Positions 9,987-19,030 are shown, counted from the first letter of the stretch. The stretch: 64,000 bases of DNA from Pseudomonadota bacterium (GCA_023423695.1 JAFAFA010000010.1:39322-103321), one strand, 5' to 3'. Notes: a model not told the origin generated them from the sequence alone. A program made the numbers and translations.

Positions 9987-10583
9987 ATGCTGTCGCGCCG
10001 CTTTGTCCTTGCCGCCGGAACGGCCACCCTCCTGCTTGCCGCCTGCCAGAGCACCCCGCCCCGGCCGGCGCCGCGGCCCGTCGATTTCTCCAATTTCGGG
10101 CCGATCGTGCTGAATGCCGGCACCATCGACGTGGTCGACGCCTACCGCCCGATGGGAGCCAAGCATGTGGAGGGCCGCTCCGCCGTTCCGCCGGCCGAGG
10201 CGGTGCGGCGCTGGGCGGCGGAGCGGCTGCAGGCGGCCGGCGGCACGGGGCGCGTGCGCGTCACCATCCGCGACGCCAGCATCGTCGAGGTGGCGCTGCC
10301 CACCAAGAAGGGCATCACCGGCTACTTCACCAACGACCAGGCCCAGCGCTATGACGGCCGCATCGAGGTGGAGATCACCGGCGAGGTGCCGGACACCGGC
10401 AATGGCGGTTTCCGCGGCGTGACCCGCTCCACCGTCACCCATTCCACCACCGTGGCGGAGAACATCTCGCTGGCCGACCGCGAGGCGACCTTCCTCGACA
10501 TCACCCGCCGGATGATGGACGACCTGAACGCCCGACTCGACGCCGGCATCCGGAAGGATCTGGCGCCGATGGTCCGGCGCTGA
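9987..10583 (+). CDS. Putative lipoprotein of unknown function
   Basis: A 198-residue protein with a lipoprotein signal peptide: basic start MLSRRF, hydrophobic VLAAGTATLLLAAC and Cys at residue 20 (lipobox LAAC) followed by Gln, so outer-membrane sorting is likely. The mature part starts with a Pro-rich linker and continues as a compact alpha/beta domain with no catalytic motif that I recognise (VRVTIRDASIVEVALPTKKG, RYDGRIEVEITGEV). It is monocistronic, between the hslO terminator and the convergent kup gene. Homologues annotated only as hypothetical are likely in Azospirillum. Confidence 0.8.
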   Translation: MLSRRFVLAAGTATLLLAACQSTPPRPAPRPVDFSNFGPIVLNAGTIDVVDAYRPMGAKHVEGRSAVPPAEAVRRWAAERLQAAGGTGRVRVTIRDASIVEVALPTKKGITGYFTNDQAQRYDGRIEVEITGEVPDTGNGGFRGVTRSTVTHSTTVAENISLADREATFLDITRRMMDDLNARLDAGIRKDLAPMVRR

Positions 10584-10685
10584 TCCGCCCGTGGCAGGCG
10601 GCCCGGCCTCCCGGCCCGGCCCCTGCCCTGCGGCGTCCGGCGTATCGCCGGAGCGGAAAGCGGACTCCGCCCGGCAGGGTACGCC

Positions 10686-12578
10686 CTATATCTCCAACTG
10701 CATGCCCAGCTCGACCACCCGGTTGGGCGGGATGCAGAAATACTCCGACGCGCTGGTCGACAGCTTCGACAGGAAGATGAACAGCGGTTCCTGCCAGCGC
10801 GGCAGGCCGAGCTTGCCGTGGCTGCGGATCAGCGTCTCCCGGCTGACGAAATAGGTGGTCTCCATCGGCTCGAACGGCAGGCCGGGAATGCGTTTCGTCT
10901 CCAGCGCGTGCGGGATGTCGGGCTCGTCCTTGAAGCCGAAATGGACGATCAGCCGGAAGAACCCGGCGGACAGCGCCTTCAGTTCGAAGCGCCGCTCATC
11001 CGGCACATGGGGCACGTCCTCGATGTCGACGGTCAGCAGCACGATGCGCTGGTGCAGCACCTTGTAGTGCTTCAGGCTGTGCAGCAGCCCCGGCGGCAGG
11101 CCGCGCGGGTTGCCGGTCAGGAACACCGCGGTGCCCGGAACCCGCTGCACCGATCCGCTCTTCAGCCGCTCCACCAGCAGGTCGAAGGGCAGCGCGTCCT
11201 CGGCCAGCCGCTTGCGCACCACCTCGCGCCCGCGCCGCCACGTCGCCATCAGCAGGAAGACCGCCGCGCCGACCACCAGCGGGAACCAGCCGCCCTCCTC
11301 AACCTTGACCAGATTGGCCAGGAACAGCGCCATGTCGACGGTCAGGAAGACCGCCAGCGCCAGCACCGCCTGCCACAGCTTCCAGCGGCCGAGCGAGCGC
11401 GCGACCTTGTAGGCCAGCAGCGTGGTCGCCACCATCGTGCCGGTCACCGCAATGCCATAGGCGGCGGCGAGGTTGCTGGAGGTCTGGAAGGTCAGCACCA
11501 GCAGGAGAACGCCGGCCAGCAGCAGCCAGTTCAGCTGCGGCATGTAGATCTGGCCCTTCTCGTGCTCCGAGGTGTGCATCACCTCCATCCGCGGCAGATA
11601 GCGCAGATGCATCGCCTGCAGCGTCACCGAATAGGCGCCGGAGATCACCGCCTGACCGGCGATGATGGTCGCCGCGGTCGCCAGCAGCAGAAGCGGCACC
11701 TGCGCCCAGTCCGGCGCCAGATGGAAGAAGGGGTTCTCGATCGCTTCCGGTTCATGCAGCAGCAGGGCGCCCTGGCCGAAATAGCACAGCAGAAGCGACG
11801 GCAGCACGATGGTGTACCAGGCGCCGCGGATCGGCTTGCGGCCGAAATGGCCCATGTCGGCATAGAGCGCTTCGGCCCCGGTCACCGCCAGAACCACCGC
11901 GCCCAGCAGCAGGAAGCCGTGCCAGCCGTGATTGAACAGCATCTCCACGGCATGGCCGGGCCAGACCGCCGAAAGCACGCCGGGATAGCGCACGATCTGC
12001 CACAGCCCCAGCACGCCCAGGGTCAGGAACCAGACCAGCATCACCGGACCGAACAGCCGGCCGACCTTCTCCGTCCCGAAGCGCTGCAGCACGAACAGCC
12101 CGATCAGGATCGTCAGCGTGATCGGGATGACGTAGCTGTCCAGGGCGGGGGCGACGACATGCAGACCCTCCACCGCGCTCAGCACCGAGATGGCGGGGGT
12201 GATCAGGCTGTCGCCGTAGAACAGCGAGGCGCCCATCACGCCGATGGCCATGACGACGCCGGTGCGCCGGTGCCCAGGCCGCATGCCGCGCAACGCCAGC
12301 GCGGTCAGCGCCAGGATGCCGCCCTCGCCCTGGTTGTCGGCGCGCATGACGAAGACAACGTACTTCACCGTCACCGTGATGATCAGCGCCCAGAAGATCA
12401 GCGACAGCACGCCCAGGATGACTTCCGGCACCAGCGGAAAGCCGCCGCCCTCGGTCAGGCATTCGCGCAGCGTGTAGAGCGGGCTGGTGCCGATGTCGCC
12501 ATAGACGACACCCAGCGCCCCCAGCGCGAGCGCGCGCAGCTTCGCCGCATGCTCCCGGCCATCCATGCCTGCTTCCAT
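10686..12578 (-). CDS. kup: Low-affinity potassium transporter Kup
   Basis: A 630-residue inner-membrane K+/H+ symporter of the KUP/HAK family. GALGVVYGDIGTSPLYTLRE near residue 17 is the diagnostic first-helix motif. About twelve hydrophobic segments follow, then a hydrophilic C-terminal domain of about 180 residues. I start at the ATG at 12578 because AGGAG precedes it by 11 bp; a further in-frame ATG 33 bp upstream (12611) lacks a ribosome site. The C-terminus retains ETTYFVSRE and the end region LFIFLSKLSTSASEYF, both typical of Kup. The gene is monocistronic and converges on the lipoprotein gene. Confidence 0.95.
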   Translation of the reverse strand: MEAGMDGREHAAKLRALALGALGVVYGDIGTSPLYTLRECLTEGGGFPLVPEVILGVLSLIFWALIITVTVKYVVFVMRADNQGEGGILALTALALRGMRPGHRRTGVVMAIGVMGASLFYGDSLITPAISVLSAVEGLHVVAPALDSYVIPITLTILIGLFVLQRFGTEKVGRLFGPVMLVWFLTLGVLGLWQIVRYPGVLSAVWPGHAVEMLFNHGWHGFLLLGAVVLAVTGAEALYADMGHFGRKPIRGAWYTIVLPSLLLCYFGQGALLLHEPEAIENPFFHLAPDWAQVPLLLLATAATIIAGQAVISGAYSVTLQAMHLRYLPRMEVMHTSEHEKGQIYMPQLNWLLLAGVLLLVLTFQTSSNLAAAYGIAVTGTMVATTLLAYKVARSLGRWKLWQAVLALAVFLTVDMALFLANLVKVEEGGWFPLVVGAAVFLLMATWRRGREVVRKRLAEDALPFDLLVERLKSGSVQRVPGTAVFLTGNPRGLPPGLLHSLKHYKVLHQRIVLLTVDIEDVPHVPDERRFELKALSAGFFRLIVHFGFKDEPDIPHALETKRIPGLPFEPMETTYFVSRETLIRSHGKLGLPRWQEPLFIFLSKLSTSASEYFCIPPNRVVELGMQLEI

Positions 12579-12875
12579 AACCCGGTCCGCTCCTGTCCCG
12601 TTTCGCTGCATCCGTAGAGGACTGCCGCCGGCCCGCCCGGCACATCATCCGGGCAGATCATCGGCATATGCACAGCCATGCCTAAGGTGGCTTGCGGTGG
12701 CCGCGCAAGCACCGAATGGCGAAACGCGCCACCGGCCCGTCCGATCCTCCGTCATTTTCACCCTTTCGATAGCCTGTTCGCATGGGACGGGGCGCGGCAC
12801 TCGGCACCGTTGCATCCACCGCGCCGGCATGCTTCCATTAGTACGTGTACAGCGCGGAGCTCCGAGCCGGCAGCC

Positions 12876-13949
12876 ATGTCCAACGATTTCCTGTTCGCCT
12901 CGGACGAGTCCCCCGCCGCACCGCTCCCGGACCGATCCGACTCCGACACGCCGGACCCTCACTCCCCGCCCTGGCTGGTCCTGGTCGCCGATGACGAGCC
13001 GGAGGTGCATGCCGTCACCCGGCTGGCGCTGGCCCGCCTGCGTTTCCGCGGCCGTCCCGTCCGCCTGTTGGACTGCACCAGCGCCGCGGAGGCGGAGCGC
13101 ATCCTGCGCGAGACCCCCGGCATCGCCGTCATCCTGCTCGACGTGGTGATGGAGACGGAGGATGCCGGTCTGCGGCTGGTCCGCACCATCCGGGAGGATA
13201 TGGGCAACCAAGCCATCCGCATCGTCCTGCGCACCGGCCAGCCTGCCCGGGTCCCGGAGGAGGAGCTCGTCCTCGCCTACGAGATCGACGGCTACACCGC
13301 GAAGACGGAGCTGACCGCCCGCCGGCTGTTCACCAGCGTGGTGACGGCGCTGCGCGCCTATGCCGCCTTCGAGACGCTGGAGCGGCAGCTTGCCGAGCGT
13401 AGCCGCGCGCTGGAGGAGGCGACCGTCCGCCTGAACCGGCTGGCGGTTCTGGATCCGCTGACCGGCGTGTGGAACCGCCGCCGCTTTCTGGAACTGGCGG
13501 CGGCGGAGTTGGCGCGGGCGCGGCGCTATGGCCGGCCGCTGACGGTCTTCCTGCTCGACCTCGACGGGTTCAAGGCGGTCAACGACGCCCATGGCGATGC
13601 CGCCGGCGACGCGGTGCTGCGCGCGGTGGTCAAGCGGATGCGGGCGGCGTTGCGCATCTCCGACCATGTCGCCCGATCCGGCGGGGAGGAGTTCGTCGCG
13701 CTGCTGCCGGAGACCGACTCCGCCGCTGCCGTCGTGGTGGCGGAACGGGTGCGCGCCGCCCTGGCCGGCAGCCCGATCATCGTCGACGACCGCGCCGCCA
13801 CCGTCGCTGTCGCCGTCACCGCCAGCATCGGGATCGCCGGCTGGTTGCCCGGCGAGCCGGGCGTCGAACAGACCCTGCATCGTGCCGAGCGGGCGCTCCA
13901 CGCCGCCAAGCAGGCCGGCCGCAACCGAATCGAACGGGCGGCGGAATAG
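12876..13949 (+). CDS. Receiver-GGDEF diguanylate cyclase
   Basis: A 357-residue cytoplasmic signalling protein. Residues 30-165 form a receiver-like domain (acidic DDEP, phospho-acceptor Asp in ILLDVVMETEDAG, and YTAKTELT, whose Lys is the conserved receiver Lys). A short coiled linker (ERQLAERSRALEEATVRLNRLAVLDPLTG) leads to a GGDEF domain near residues 190-350. The active-site motif is GGEEF, so c-di-GMP synthesis is likely. RISD, five residues before it, is a complete inhibitory I-site, so product feedback is expected. No kinase gene is near. It is monocistronic; the 297-bp gap before it shows no clear promoter. Confidence 0.9.
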   Translation: MSNDFLFASDESPAAPLPDRSDSDTPDPHSPPWLVLVADDEPEVHAVTRLALARLRFRGRPVRLLDCTSAAEAERILRETPGIAVILLDVVMETEDAGLRLVRTIREDMGNQAIRIVLRTGQPARVPEEELVLAYEIDGYTAKTELTARRLFTSVVTALRAYAAFETLERQLAERSRALEEATVRLNRLAVLDPLTGVWNRRRFLELAAAELARARRYGRPLTVFLLDLDGFKAVNDAHGDAAGDAVLRAVVKRMRAALRISDHVARSGGEEFVALLPETDSAAAVVVAERVRAALAGSPIIVDDRAATVAVAVTASIGIAGWLPGEPGVEQTLHRAERALHAAKQAGRNRIERAAE

Positions 13950-13973
13950 CCGGCCCGCCCCCCGGTGATGGGG

Positions 13974-13989
13974 TGTTTCATGTGAAATA
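13974..13989. other. parS-like 16-mer
   Basis: TGTTTCATGTGAAATA matches the bacterial centromere consensus TGTTTCACGTGAAACA at 14 of 16 positions. It lies in the 109-bp gap after the GGDEF gene. Both mismatches are C to T changes, one in the central CACGTG core. No parA or parB is in the window. Chance similarity is quite possible. Confidence 0.25.
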
Positions 13990-14058
13990 TCGTTACAGCG
14001 CGGCGATTGAACGGCAGGGGACTAGGGGTTACTCCTATCGCTGGAGGCATCCATCCGG

Positions 14059-14652
14059 ATGGTGCTCCCGATCGGGGGTTCGCACATGTGGCAGGACTAC
14101 GGCAACGCGCTCATCACCGCTTTCGGGCTTGCGGGCCTGGGGTTCGGTATCGGCAAGCTCGTCATCGTGCTGGGCGAGCGCGCCATCGAACGCCGCCACG
14201 GGTCGGAGGGGGTGCGCGACGTCATCGCCCGCCGCGCCAAGATGGAAACGACGTTCGAAGCCCGCCGTGCCGACCGCATCCGGGAGCTGAAGGAACTGGA
14301 CGGCACGGTGGAGGACGTTCTGCGCCGCCGCAAGGTTCTGGAACGCCAGATCGAGGAGTCGCGGCAGTCCGGCGAAAGGCTGGTCCGCCTGATCGGCGAG
14401 GAGGTCCAGGGCAGCCCCTGCTACGTCGCCATGGTCGTGAACAAATATGTCGGCACCGGCGCCGCCCAGCAGAGCCAGCATGCGCTGGTCGACCCCACCT
14501 GGGCCCAGCCGCAGATGATCGAAGTGTGGGCGCGGTCGATGGCCGAGGCGCGGACGGAGATCGAACGGCGCTACCCGCCGGCCTTCGGCTATGCGGTGAC
14601 GCGGATGCAGGAGTTCCTGTCCGCCGACGCTCCCGTCGCCAAGGCCGGTTGA
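14059..14652 (+). CDS. Uncharacterised membrane/coiled-coil protein A
   Basis: A 197-residue protein that I do not recognise. One membrane helix (ALITAFGLAGLGFGIGKLVIVL) stands at the N-terminus. A highly charged helical stretch of about 80 residues follows (RAKMETTFEARRADRIRELKEL and onward), probably coiled coil. The C-terminal domain has CYVAMVVNKYVGT and PTWAQPQMIEVWARSMAEA. Start is at ATG 14059 with GGAGG 11 bp upstream; ATG 14086 is an alternative. The next gene, 12 bp downstream, encodes a protein of the same layout, so the two probably act together. Confidence 0.75.
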   Translation: MVLPIGGSHMWQDYGNALITAFGLAGLGFGIGKLVIVLGERAIERRHGSEGVRDVIARRAKMETTFEARRADRIRELKELDGTVEDVLRRRKVLERQIEESRQSGERLVRLIGEEVQGSPCYVAMVVNKYVGTGAAQQSQHALVDPTWAQPQMIEVWARSMAEARTEIERRYPPAFGYAVTRMQEFLSADAPVAKAG

Positions 14653-14664
14653 GAAGGACGCGCC

Positions 14665-15186
14665 ATGGACAGCATGCCCTACATCTTTGCCGGTCTGGTC
14701 GGCCTCGCCTCCCTGTCCGTGTCGCTTCTGCTGGCCATGCGCCGCCTGAAGACCTCGGAGGAGCGGATCGCCAACGCCGTCTCGCGCAAGCAGGCGCAGG
14801 TCGAGCGGATCAGGAAGGTCGCCCGCGCCACGCTGCAGCAGGCCCGCGACCTGCGCGACGCCCGCCGCCGCAAGGCGATGGCCGAGATGGGCTGCGAGGA
14901 TCTGGAACAGCGCCTGAAGGCCGTCGGCGCCGCCGACCGCCGCATCTATGTGCTGGACGACCGCCGCACCCAGAAGGACCAGGGCTGGCTTCTGCGGGTG
15001 GTCAACATCGAATACGGCCCCCGCGTCAATGCCAACCTCACCTCCACCGCGCTGGACAGCTGGAAGCGCGGCCGCCGCTTCCTGGTCTGGGCGCTCGACG
15101 AGAAGAAGGCCCGCGAGAAGGTCCACTCCCGGTTTCCGGAGAACAAGGGCTTCACGGTCATGGGCGTGGAGTCCTATCTGGGGTGA
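14665..15186 (+). CDS. Uncharacterised membrane/coiled-coil protein B
   Basis: A 173-residue protein with a single N-terminal membrane helix (IFAGLVGLASLSVSLLLAM), a basic and charged helical segment (residues 25-75), and a small C-terminal domain with VYLD-like strands and DSWKRGRRFLVWALDEKKA. No known domain or catalytic motif is apparent. GAGAAGGA precedes the ATG. It is co-directional with and 12 bp from protein A and has the same helix, coil and small-domain plan, suggesting a membrane-tethered pair. Followed by palindromic repeat copy 4. Confidence 0.75.
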   Translation: MDSMPYIFAGLVGLASLSVSLLLAMRRLKTSEERIANAVSRKQAQVERIRKVARATLQQARDLRDARRRKAMAEMGCEDLEQRLKAVGAADRRIYVLDDRRTQKDQGWLLRVVNIEYGPRVNANLTSTALDSWKRGRRFLVWALDEKKAREKVHSRFPENKGFTVMGVESYLG

Positions 15187-15201
15187 AGTGTCGGCTGACG
15201 A

Positions 15202-15310
15202 TGCCCCCCACCCCAACCCTCCCCCCCTGGGCGGGGGAGGGGGCAAGTGCTTGTTCAGTAGGGCAGCGGCAGTCCCTCCCCCGCCCAGCGGGGGAGGTTA
15301 TGTGGGGGGG
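15202..15310 (+). repeat. Intergenic palindromic repeat, copy 4 (degenerate right end)
   Basis: Begins TGCCCCCCACCCC and contains GCAGCGGCAGTCCCTCCCCC and GCGGGGGAGG. The right outer arm has decayed to TTATGTGGGGGGG. Lies between protein B and dnaE2. Confidence 0.75.
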
Positions 15311-15411
15311 TATCGCCAGCGGACACTCCCCCGCCACAATAATGACACCAATCCCATTCCCGGACTATCATCCCCGCGCGCACCCATCCGCCAGCGCCGG
15401 GGAGCCTTGCC

Positions 15412-18400
15412 ATGATCCGTTACGCCGAACTGCAGGTCGCCACCAGCTTCAGCTTCCTGGAGGGGGCGTCGCACCCTGACGAGCTGGCGCTGACCGCGGC
15501 TGCGCTGGGGCTGGCAGCGGTGGGGGTAACGGACCGCAATTCCCTGGCCGGCGTGGTGCAGATGCATGCAGCGGCGAAGAAGGCCGGCATCCGGCCGCTG
15601 ATCGGCTGCCGGCTGGACCTGACCGACGCCGACAGCCTGCTGGCCTACCCGACCGACCGGGCCGCCTATGCCCGGCTGTCGCGGCTGCTGACGCTGGGCA
15701 AGATGCGGGCGCCCAAGGGTGAGTGCTTCATCGCCCGCGCCGACGTGCTGGCCCATGCCGAAGGCATGCTGTTCCTGCTGCTGTCGCCCGACCGGCGCGA
15801 CGAGTCGTTCCTGCGCGAGCTGCGCGCCTGGCGCGGCGGTCTGGCGCGCGGGCAGCTCTATCTGGCGGCGAGCCACCGCTACCAGGGCGACGACGGCCGG
15901 CGGCTGCGCTGGCTGGCCGGGCTGGCGGAGGCGGAGGGGGTGCCGCTGGTCGCCACCAACGACGTGCTCTATCACGGCGCCGGGCGGCGGGCGCTGGCCG
16001 ACGTGATGACCTGCATCCGTCACCACACCACCATCGACGAGGCCGGCTGGCGGCTGTCCGCCAATGCCGAGCGCCACCTGAAGCCGGCGGTCGAGATGGT
16101 GCGCCTGTTCCGCGACCACCCCGACGCCGTCGCCCGCAGCCTGGAGATCGCCGAGGCCTGTCGCTTCTCGCTGGACGAGTTGCGCTACGAGTATCCCGAC
16201 GAGGTGGCGGAGGGCCGCGATCCGCAGGAGACGCTGGAAATCCTGACCTGGGCGGGTGCGGCCGGGAAGTATCCCGGCGGCATCCCCGATCCGGTCCGGC
16301 AGACCGTGGAGCGCGAACTGGCCCTGATCGCCGGCCAGCGCTACGCCCCCTATTTCCTGACCGTCCACGACATCGTCCGCTTCGCCAGGGCACAGAACAT
16401 CCTCTGCCAGGGACGCGGCAGCGCCGCCAATTCCGTCGTCTGCTATTGCCTGGGCATCACCTCGGTCGATCCGACCGAAGTCGATCTGCTGTTCGAGCGC
16501 TTCATCTCCGCCGCCCGCGGCGAGCCGCCCGACATCGACGTCGATTTCGAGCATGAACGGCGCGAGGAGGTGATCCAGTACATCTATAGGAAATACGGCC
16601 GCGCCCGCGCCGGCCTGACCGCCACCGTCATCCGCTATCGCGCCCGCAGCGCATTGCGCGAGGTCGGCAAGGCGATGGGGCTGTCGGCCGATCTGGTGGC
16701 GCGGCTGACCGGAACGATCTGGGGCTGGAGCAGCCAGGGCGTGGACGGGGAGCGCGCCCGCTCGCTCGGCCTCGACCCCGACGACCCGCGCCTGCGCCGC
16801 ACGCTGGAACTGGCGCAGGAGTTGGTCGGCTTTCCCCGTCACCTGTCCCAGCATGTCGGCGGCTTCGTCATCACCCGGGGGCCGCTGTCCGACCTCTGCC
16901 CGGTCGCCAATGCCGCGATGGAGGACCGGACCACCATCGAATGGGACAAGGACGACATCGACGCGCTCGGCATCCTGAAGGTCGACGTGCTGGCGCTGGG
17001 CATGCTGACCTGCATCCACCGTGCCTTCGACCTGATCGAGCAGGTGCACGGGCAACGCTGGACGCTCGACAGCCTGCCCAAGGAGGACCCGGCGGTCTAC
17101 GAGATGCTCTGCCGCGCCGACAGCCTGGGCGTCTTCCAGGTCGAAAGCCGCGCGCAGATGAGCATGCTGCCGCGGCTGAAGCCGCGGACCTTCTACGATC
17201 TGGTGATCGAGGTCGCCATCGTCCGCCCCGGCCCGATCCAGGGCGGCATGGTTCATCCCTACTTGCGCCGCCGCAGCAAAGTGGAGCCGGTGACTTACCC
17301 GATGCCGGCGCTGGAGCCGGTCCTCCACAAGACGCTGGGCGTGCCGCTGTTCCAGGAACAGGCGATGAAGGTCGCCATGGTCGGTGCCGGCTTCACCGCC
17401 GAGGAGGCCGACCAGCTGCGCCGCGCCATGGCCGCCTTCCGCAGGACCGGGCAGGTGCGCCTGTTCCACGACAAGTTCATCGCCGGCATGACCGCCAACG
17501 GCTGCGACCCCGCCTTCGCCGAACGCTGTTTCCAGCAGATCGAGGGCTTCGGCGAATACGGTTTCCCGGAAAGCCATGCCGCCAGCTTCGCGCGGCTGGT
17601 CTATGTCTCCGCCTGGATCAAACGCCACCACCCCGCCATCTTCGCCGCCGCCCTGCTGAACAGCCAGCCCATGGGCTTCTACGCCCCCGCCCAGATCGTC
17701 CGCGACGCGCGGGAGCATGGCGTGACCGTGCTGCCGCCGGATGTGAACCTGTCGGGCTGGGATTGTGCGGTGGAAGGTTCTTCTGTCCTCCGCCTCGGCC
17801 TCCGTCTCATCAAGGGCTTCACCGAAGCCCACGCCGACGCCCTCGTCCTGTCCCGCGCCGGCGGCTACCGCGATCCCTACGACCTGTGGCGCCGCGCGCG
17901 CCTGCCGGTCGCGGCGCTGGAAAAGCTTGCCCGGGCCGACGCCTTCCGCTCCGTCGGGCTCGACCGGCGGGCGGCGCTGTGGGCGGTGCGGGCGCTGGGC
18001 GACACACCGCTGCCGCTGTTCGCGCGGCTCGACGGCCCGATGGCCGAGGAACCCGAAGCCCCGCTGCCCGCCATGGCGCTGGGGGAGCATGTTGTGATGG
18101 ACTACACCAGCCTGTCCTTGTCGCTGAAGGCCCACCCGCTCTCCCTGCTGCGCGACGGCCTGCCCGGCATCACCCCGGCGGAGCGGCTGGCCCGCACCCG
18201 TGACGGCCGGCGCCTGACCACCGCCGGCCTCGTCCTGGTGCGCCAGCGGCCGGGCAGCGCCGAGGGTGTCGTCTTCATCACGCTGGAGGACGAGACCGGG
18301 GTCGCCAACCTCGTCGTCATGCCCGACGCCTTTGAAACCTTCCGCCGCCCGATCATGACCGCGCGGCTGATGGCCGCCACCGGCCGGGTGCAGAACCATG

Positions 18401-18519
18401 AGGGTGTCGTGCATCTGCGCGTGGAATCGCTGCTCGACCTGACCCACCGGCTGTCCGAGCTGACCGGCGAGGACCGCCCCGCCGCCGGCCCCTTCCCCAA
18501 GGGCCGCAATTTTCATTGA
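15412..18519 (+). CDS. dnaE2: Error-prone DNA polymerase DnaE2
   Basis: A 1035-residue C-family polymerase used in damage-induced mutagenesis. The start YAELQVATSFSFLEGASHPDEL and VTDRNSLAG are diagnostic of DnaE2 rather than the replicative DnaE1. An N-terminal PHP domain is followed by the palm with PDIDVDFEHERREEV (catalytic acidic residues), the fingers region and a C-terminal OB fold (GLVLVRQRPGSAEGVVFITLEDETG). In most bacteria it sits in an imuA-imuB-dnaE2 cassette; neither partner is adjacent here. I found no alphaproteobacterial LexA box (GTTC-N7-GTTC) in the 225 bp upstream. Confidence 0.95.
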   Translation: MIRYAELQVATSFSFLEGASHPDELALTAAALGLAAVGVTDRNSLAGVVQMHAAAKKAGIRPLIGCRLDLTDADSLLAYPTDRAAYARLSRLLTLGKMRAPKGECFIARADVLAHAEGMLFLLLSPDRRDESFLRELRAWRGGLARGQLYLAASHRYQGDDGRRLRWLAGLAEAEGVPLVATNDVLYHGAGRRALADVMTCIRHHTTIDEAGWRLSANAERHLKPAVEMVRLFRDHPDAVARSLEIAEACRFSLDELRYEYPDEVAEGRDPQETLEILTWAGAAGKYPGGIPDPVRQTVERELALIAGQRYAPYFLTVHDIVRFARAQNILCQGRGSAANSVVCYCLGITSVDPTEVDLLFERFISAARGEPPDIDVDFEHERREEVIQYIYRKYGRARAGLTATVIRYRARSALREVGKAMGLSADLVARLTGTIWGWSSQGVDGERARSLGLDPDDPRLRRTLELAQELVGFPRHLSQHVGGFVITRGPLSDLCPVANAAMEDRTTIEWDKDDIDALGILKVDVLALGMLTCIHRAFDLIEQVHGQRWTLDSLPKEDPAVYEMLCRADSLGVFQVESRAQMSMLPRLKPRTFYDLVIEVAIVRPGPIQGGMVHPYLRRRSKVEPVTYPMPALEPVLHKTLGVPLFQEQAMKVAMVGAGFTAEEADQLRRAMAAFRRTGQVRLFHDKFIAGMTANGCDPAFAERCFQQIEGFGEYGFPESHAASFARLVYVSAWIKRHHPAIFAAALLNSQPMGFYAPAQIVRDAREHGVTVLPPDVNLSGWDCAVEGSSVLRLGLRLIKGFTEAHADALVLSRAGGYRDPYDLWRRARLPVAALEKLARADAFRSVGLDRRAALWAVRALGDTPLPLFARLDGPMAEEPEAPLPAMALGEHVVMDYTSLSLSLKAHPLSLLRDGLPGITPAERLARTRDGRRLTTAGLVLVRQRPGSAEGVVFITLEDETGVANLVVMPDAFETFRRPIMTARLMAATGRVQNHEGVVHLRVESLLDLTHRLSELTGEDRPAAGPFPKGRNFH

Positions 18520-18531
18520 AGGGGCTGATTG

Positions 18532-18555
18532 CTCCTGACATCACGCTGTCAGGAG
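18532..18555. promoter_or_regulatory. Inverted repeat, candidate operator of the WYL regulator
   Basis: CTCCTGACA (18532-18540) and TGTCAGGAG (18547-18555) form a perfect 9-6-9 palindrome between dnaE2 and the VOC gene. A third TGTCAGGAG at 18612-18620 includes the ribosome-binding site of the VOC gene. The regulator encoded two genes down is the natural candidate; a hairpin role is also possible, though no T-run follows. Confidence 0.5.
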
Positions 18556-18628
18556 GGGGTGTGCTATCAAGGGGACGTGCCGGCACGAACCACGAACATC
18601 CCTTCCCCACTTGTCAGGAGCCTGTTCC

Positions 18629-19006
18629 ATGAACAACCCGCATGTCGCCACCTGGTTCGAGATCTCCGCCGCCGACCTCGCCCGTGCCGTGCGCTTCTAC
18701 GAAGCCGTCTTCGCCACCAAGATGGTCCAGGAACCCTGCCCCAGCGGCATGAAGATGGCCGTCTTCCCGGCCGACGGCGAGGCGGTGAAGGGCTGCCTGA
18801 TCCAACACGAGTCGTGCAAGCCCAGCGCCGACGGCACGACCGTCTACCTGAACGGCGGCGACGACCTGTCCGCCCCGCTGGCCCGTGCCGAGCAGGCCGG
18901 CGCCACCATCGTCGTGCCGAAGACGCTGATCACGCCGGAGATCGGCTATTTCGCCCAGTTCATCGACAGCGAAGGCAACCGCGTCGGCCTCTATTCGATG
19001 CACTGA
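18629..19006 (+). CDS. VOC family protein
   Basis: A 125-residue member of the vicinal oxygen chelate superfamily (glyoxalase/bleomycin resistance fold). NNPHVATWFEISAADLARAVRFYEAVF is the usual first beta-alpha module and IGYFAQFIDSEGNRVGLYS the last strand pair. The E-G-N-R-V-G-L end is typical of the PhnB/YdeN-like group with unassigned substrates. Start is ATG 18629, with AGGAG about 8 bp upstream. It probably forms an operon with the WYL regulator 24 bp downstream. The biochemical activity cannot be deduced. Confidence 0.87.
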   Translation: MNNPHVATWFEISAADLARAVRFYEAVFATKMVQEPCPSGMKMAVFPADGEAVKGCLIQHESCKPSADGTTVYLNGGDDLSAPLARAEQAGATIVVPKTLITPEIGYFAQFIDSEGNRVGLYSMH

Positions 19007-19030
19007 CCCTTCCCGACGGACCAAGCCTCC

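Noticed and set aside
15187..15411. LexA box for dnaE2
   Set aside because: A GTTC occurs near 15253, but no second GTTC or GAAC partner stands at the right spacing.
15298..18516. A 1072-codon open frame antisense to dnaE2
   Set aside because: It is Gln/Arg/Gly/Val-rich low-complexity and lacks any motif; long antisense frames are common in GC-rich genes, and dnaE2 motifs on the other strand are unambiguous.
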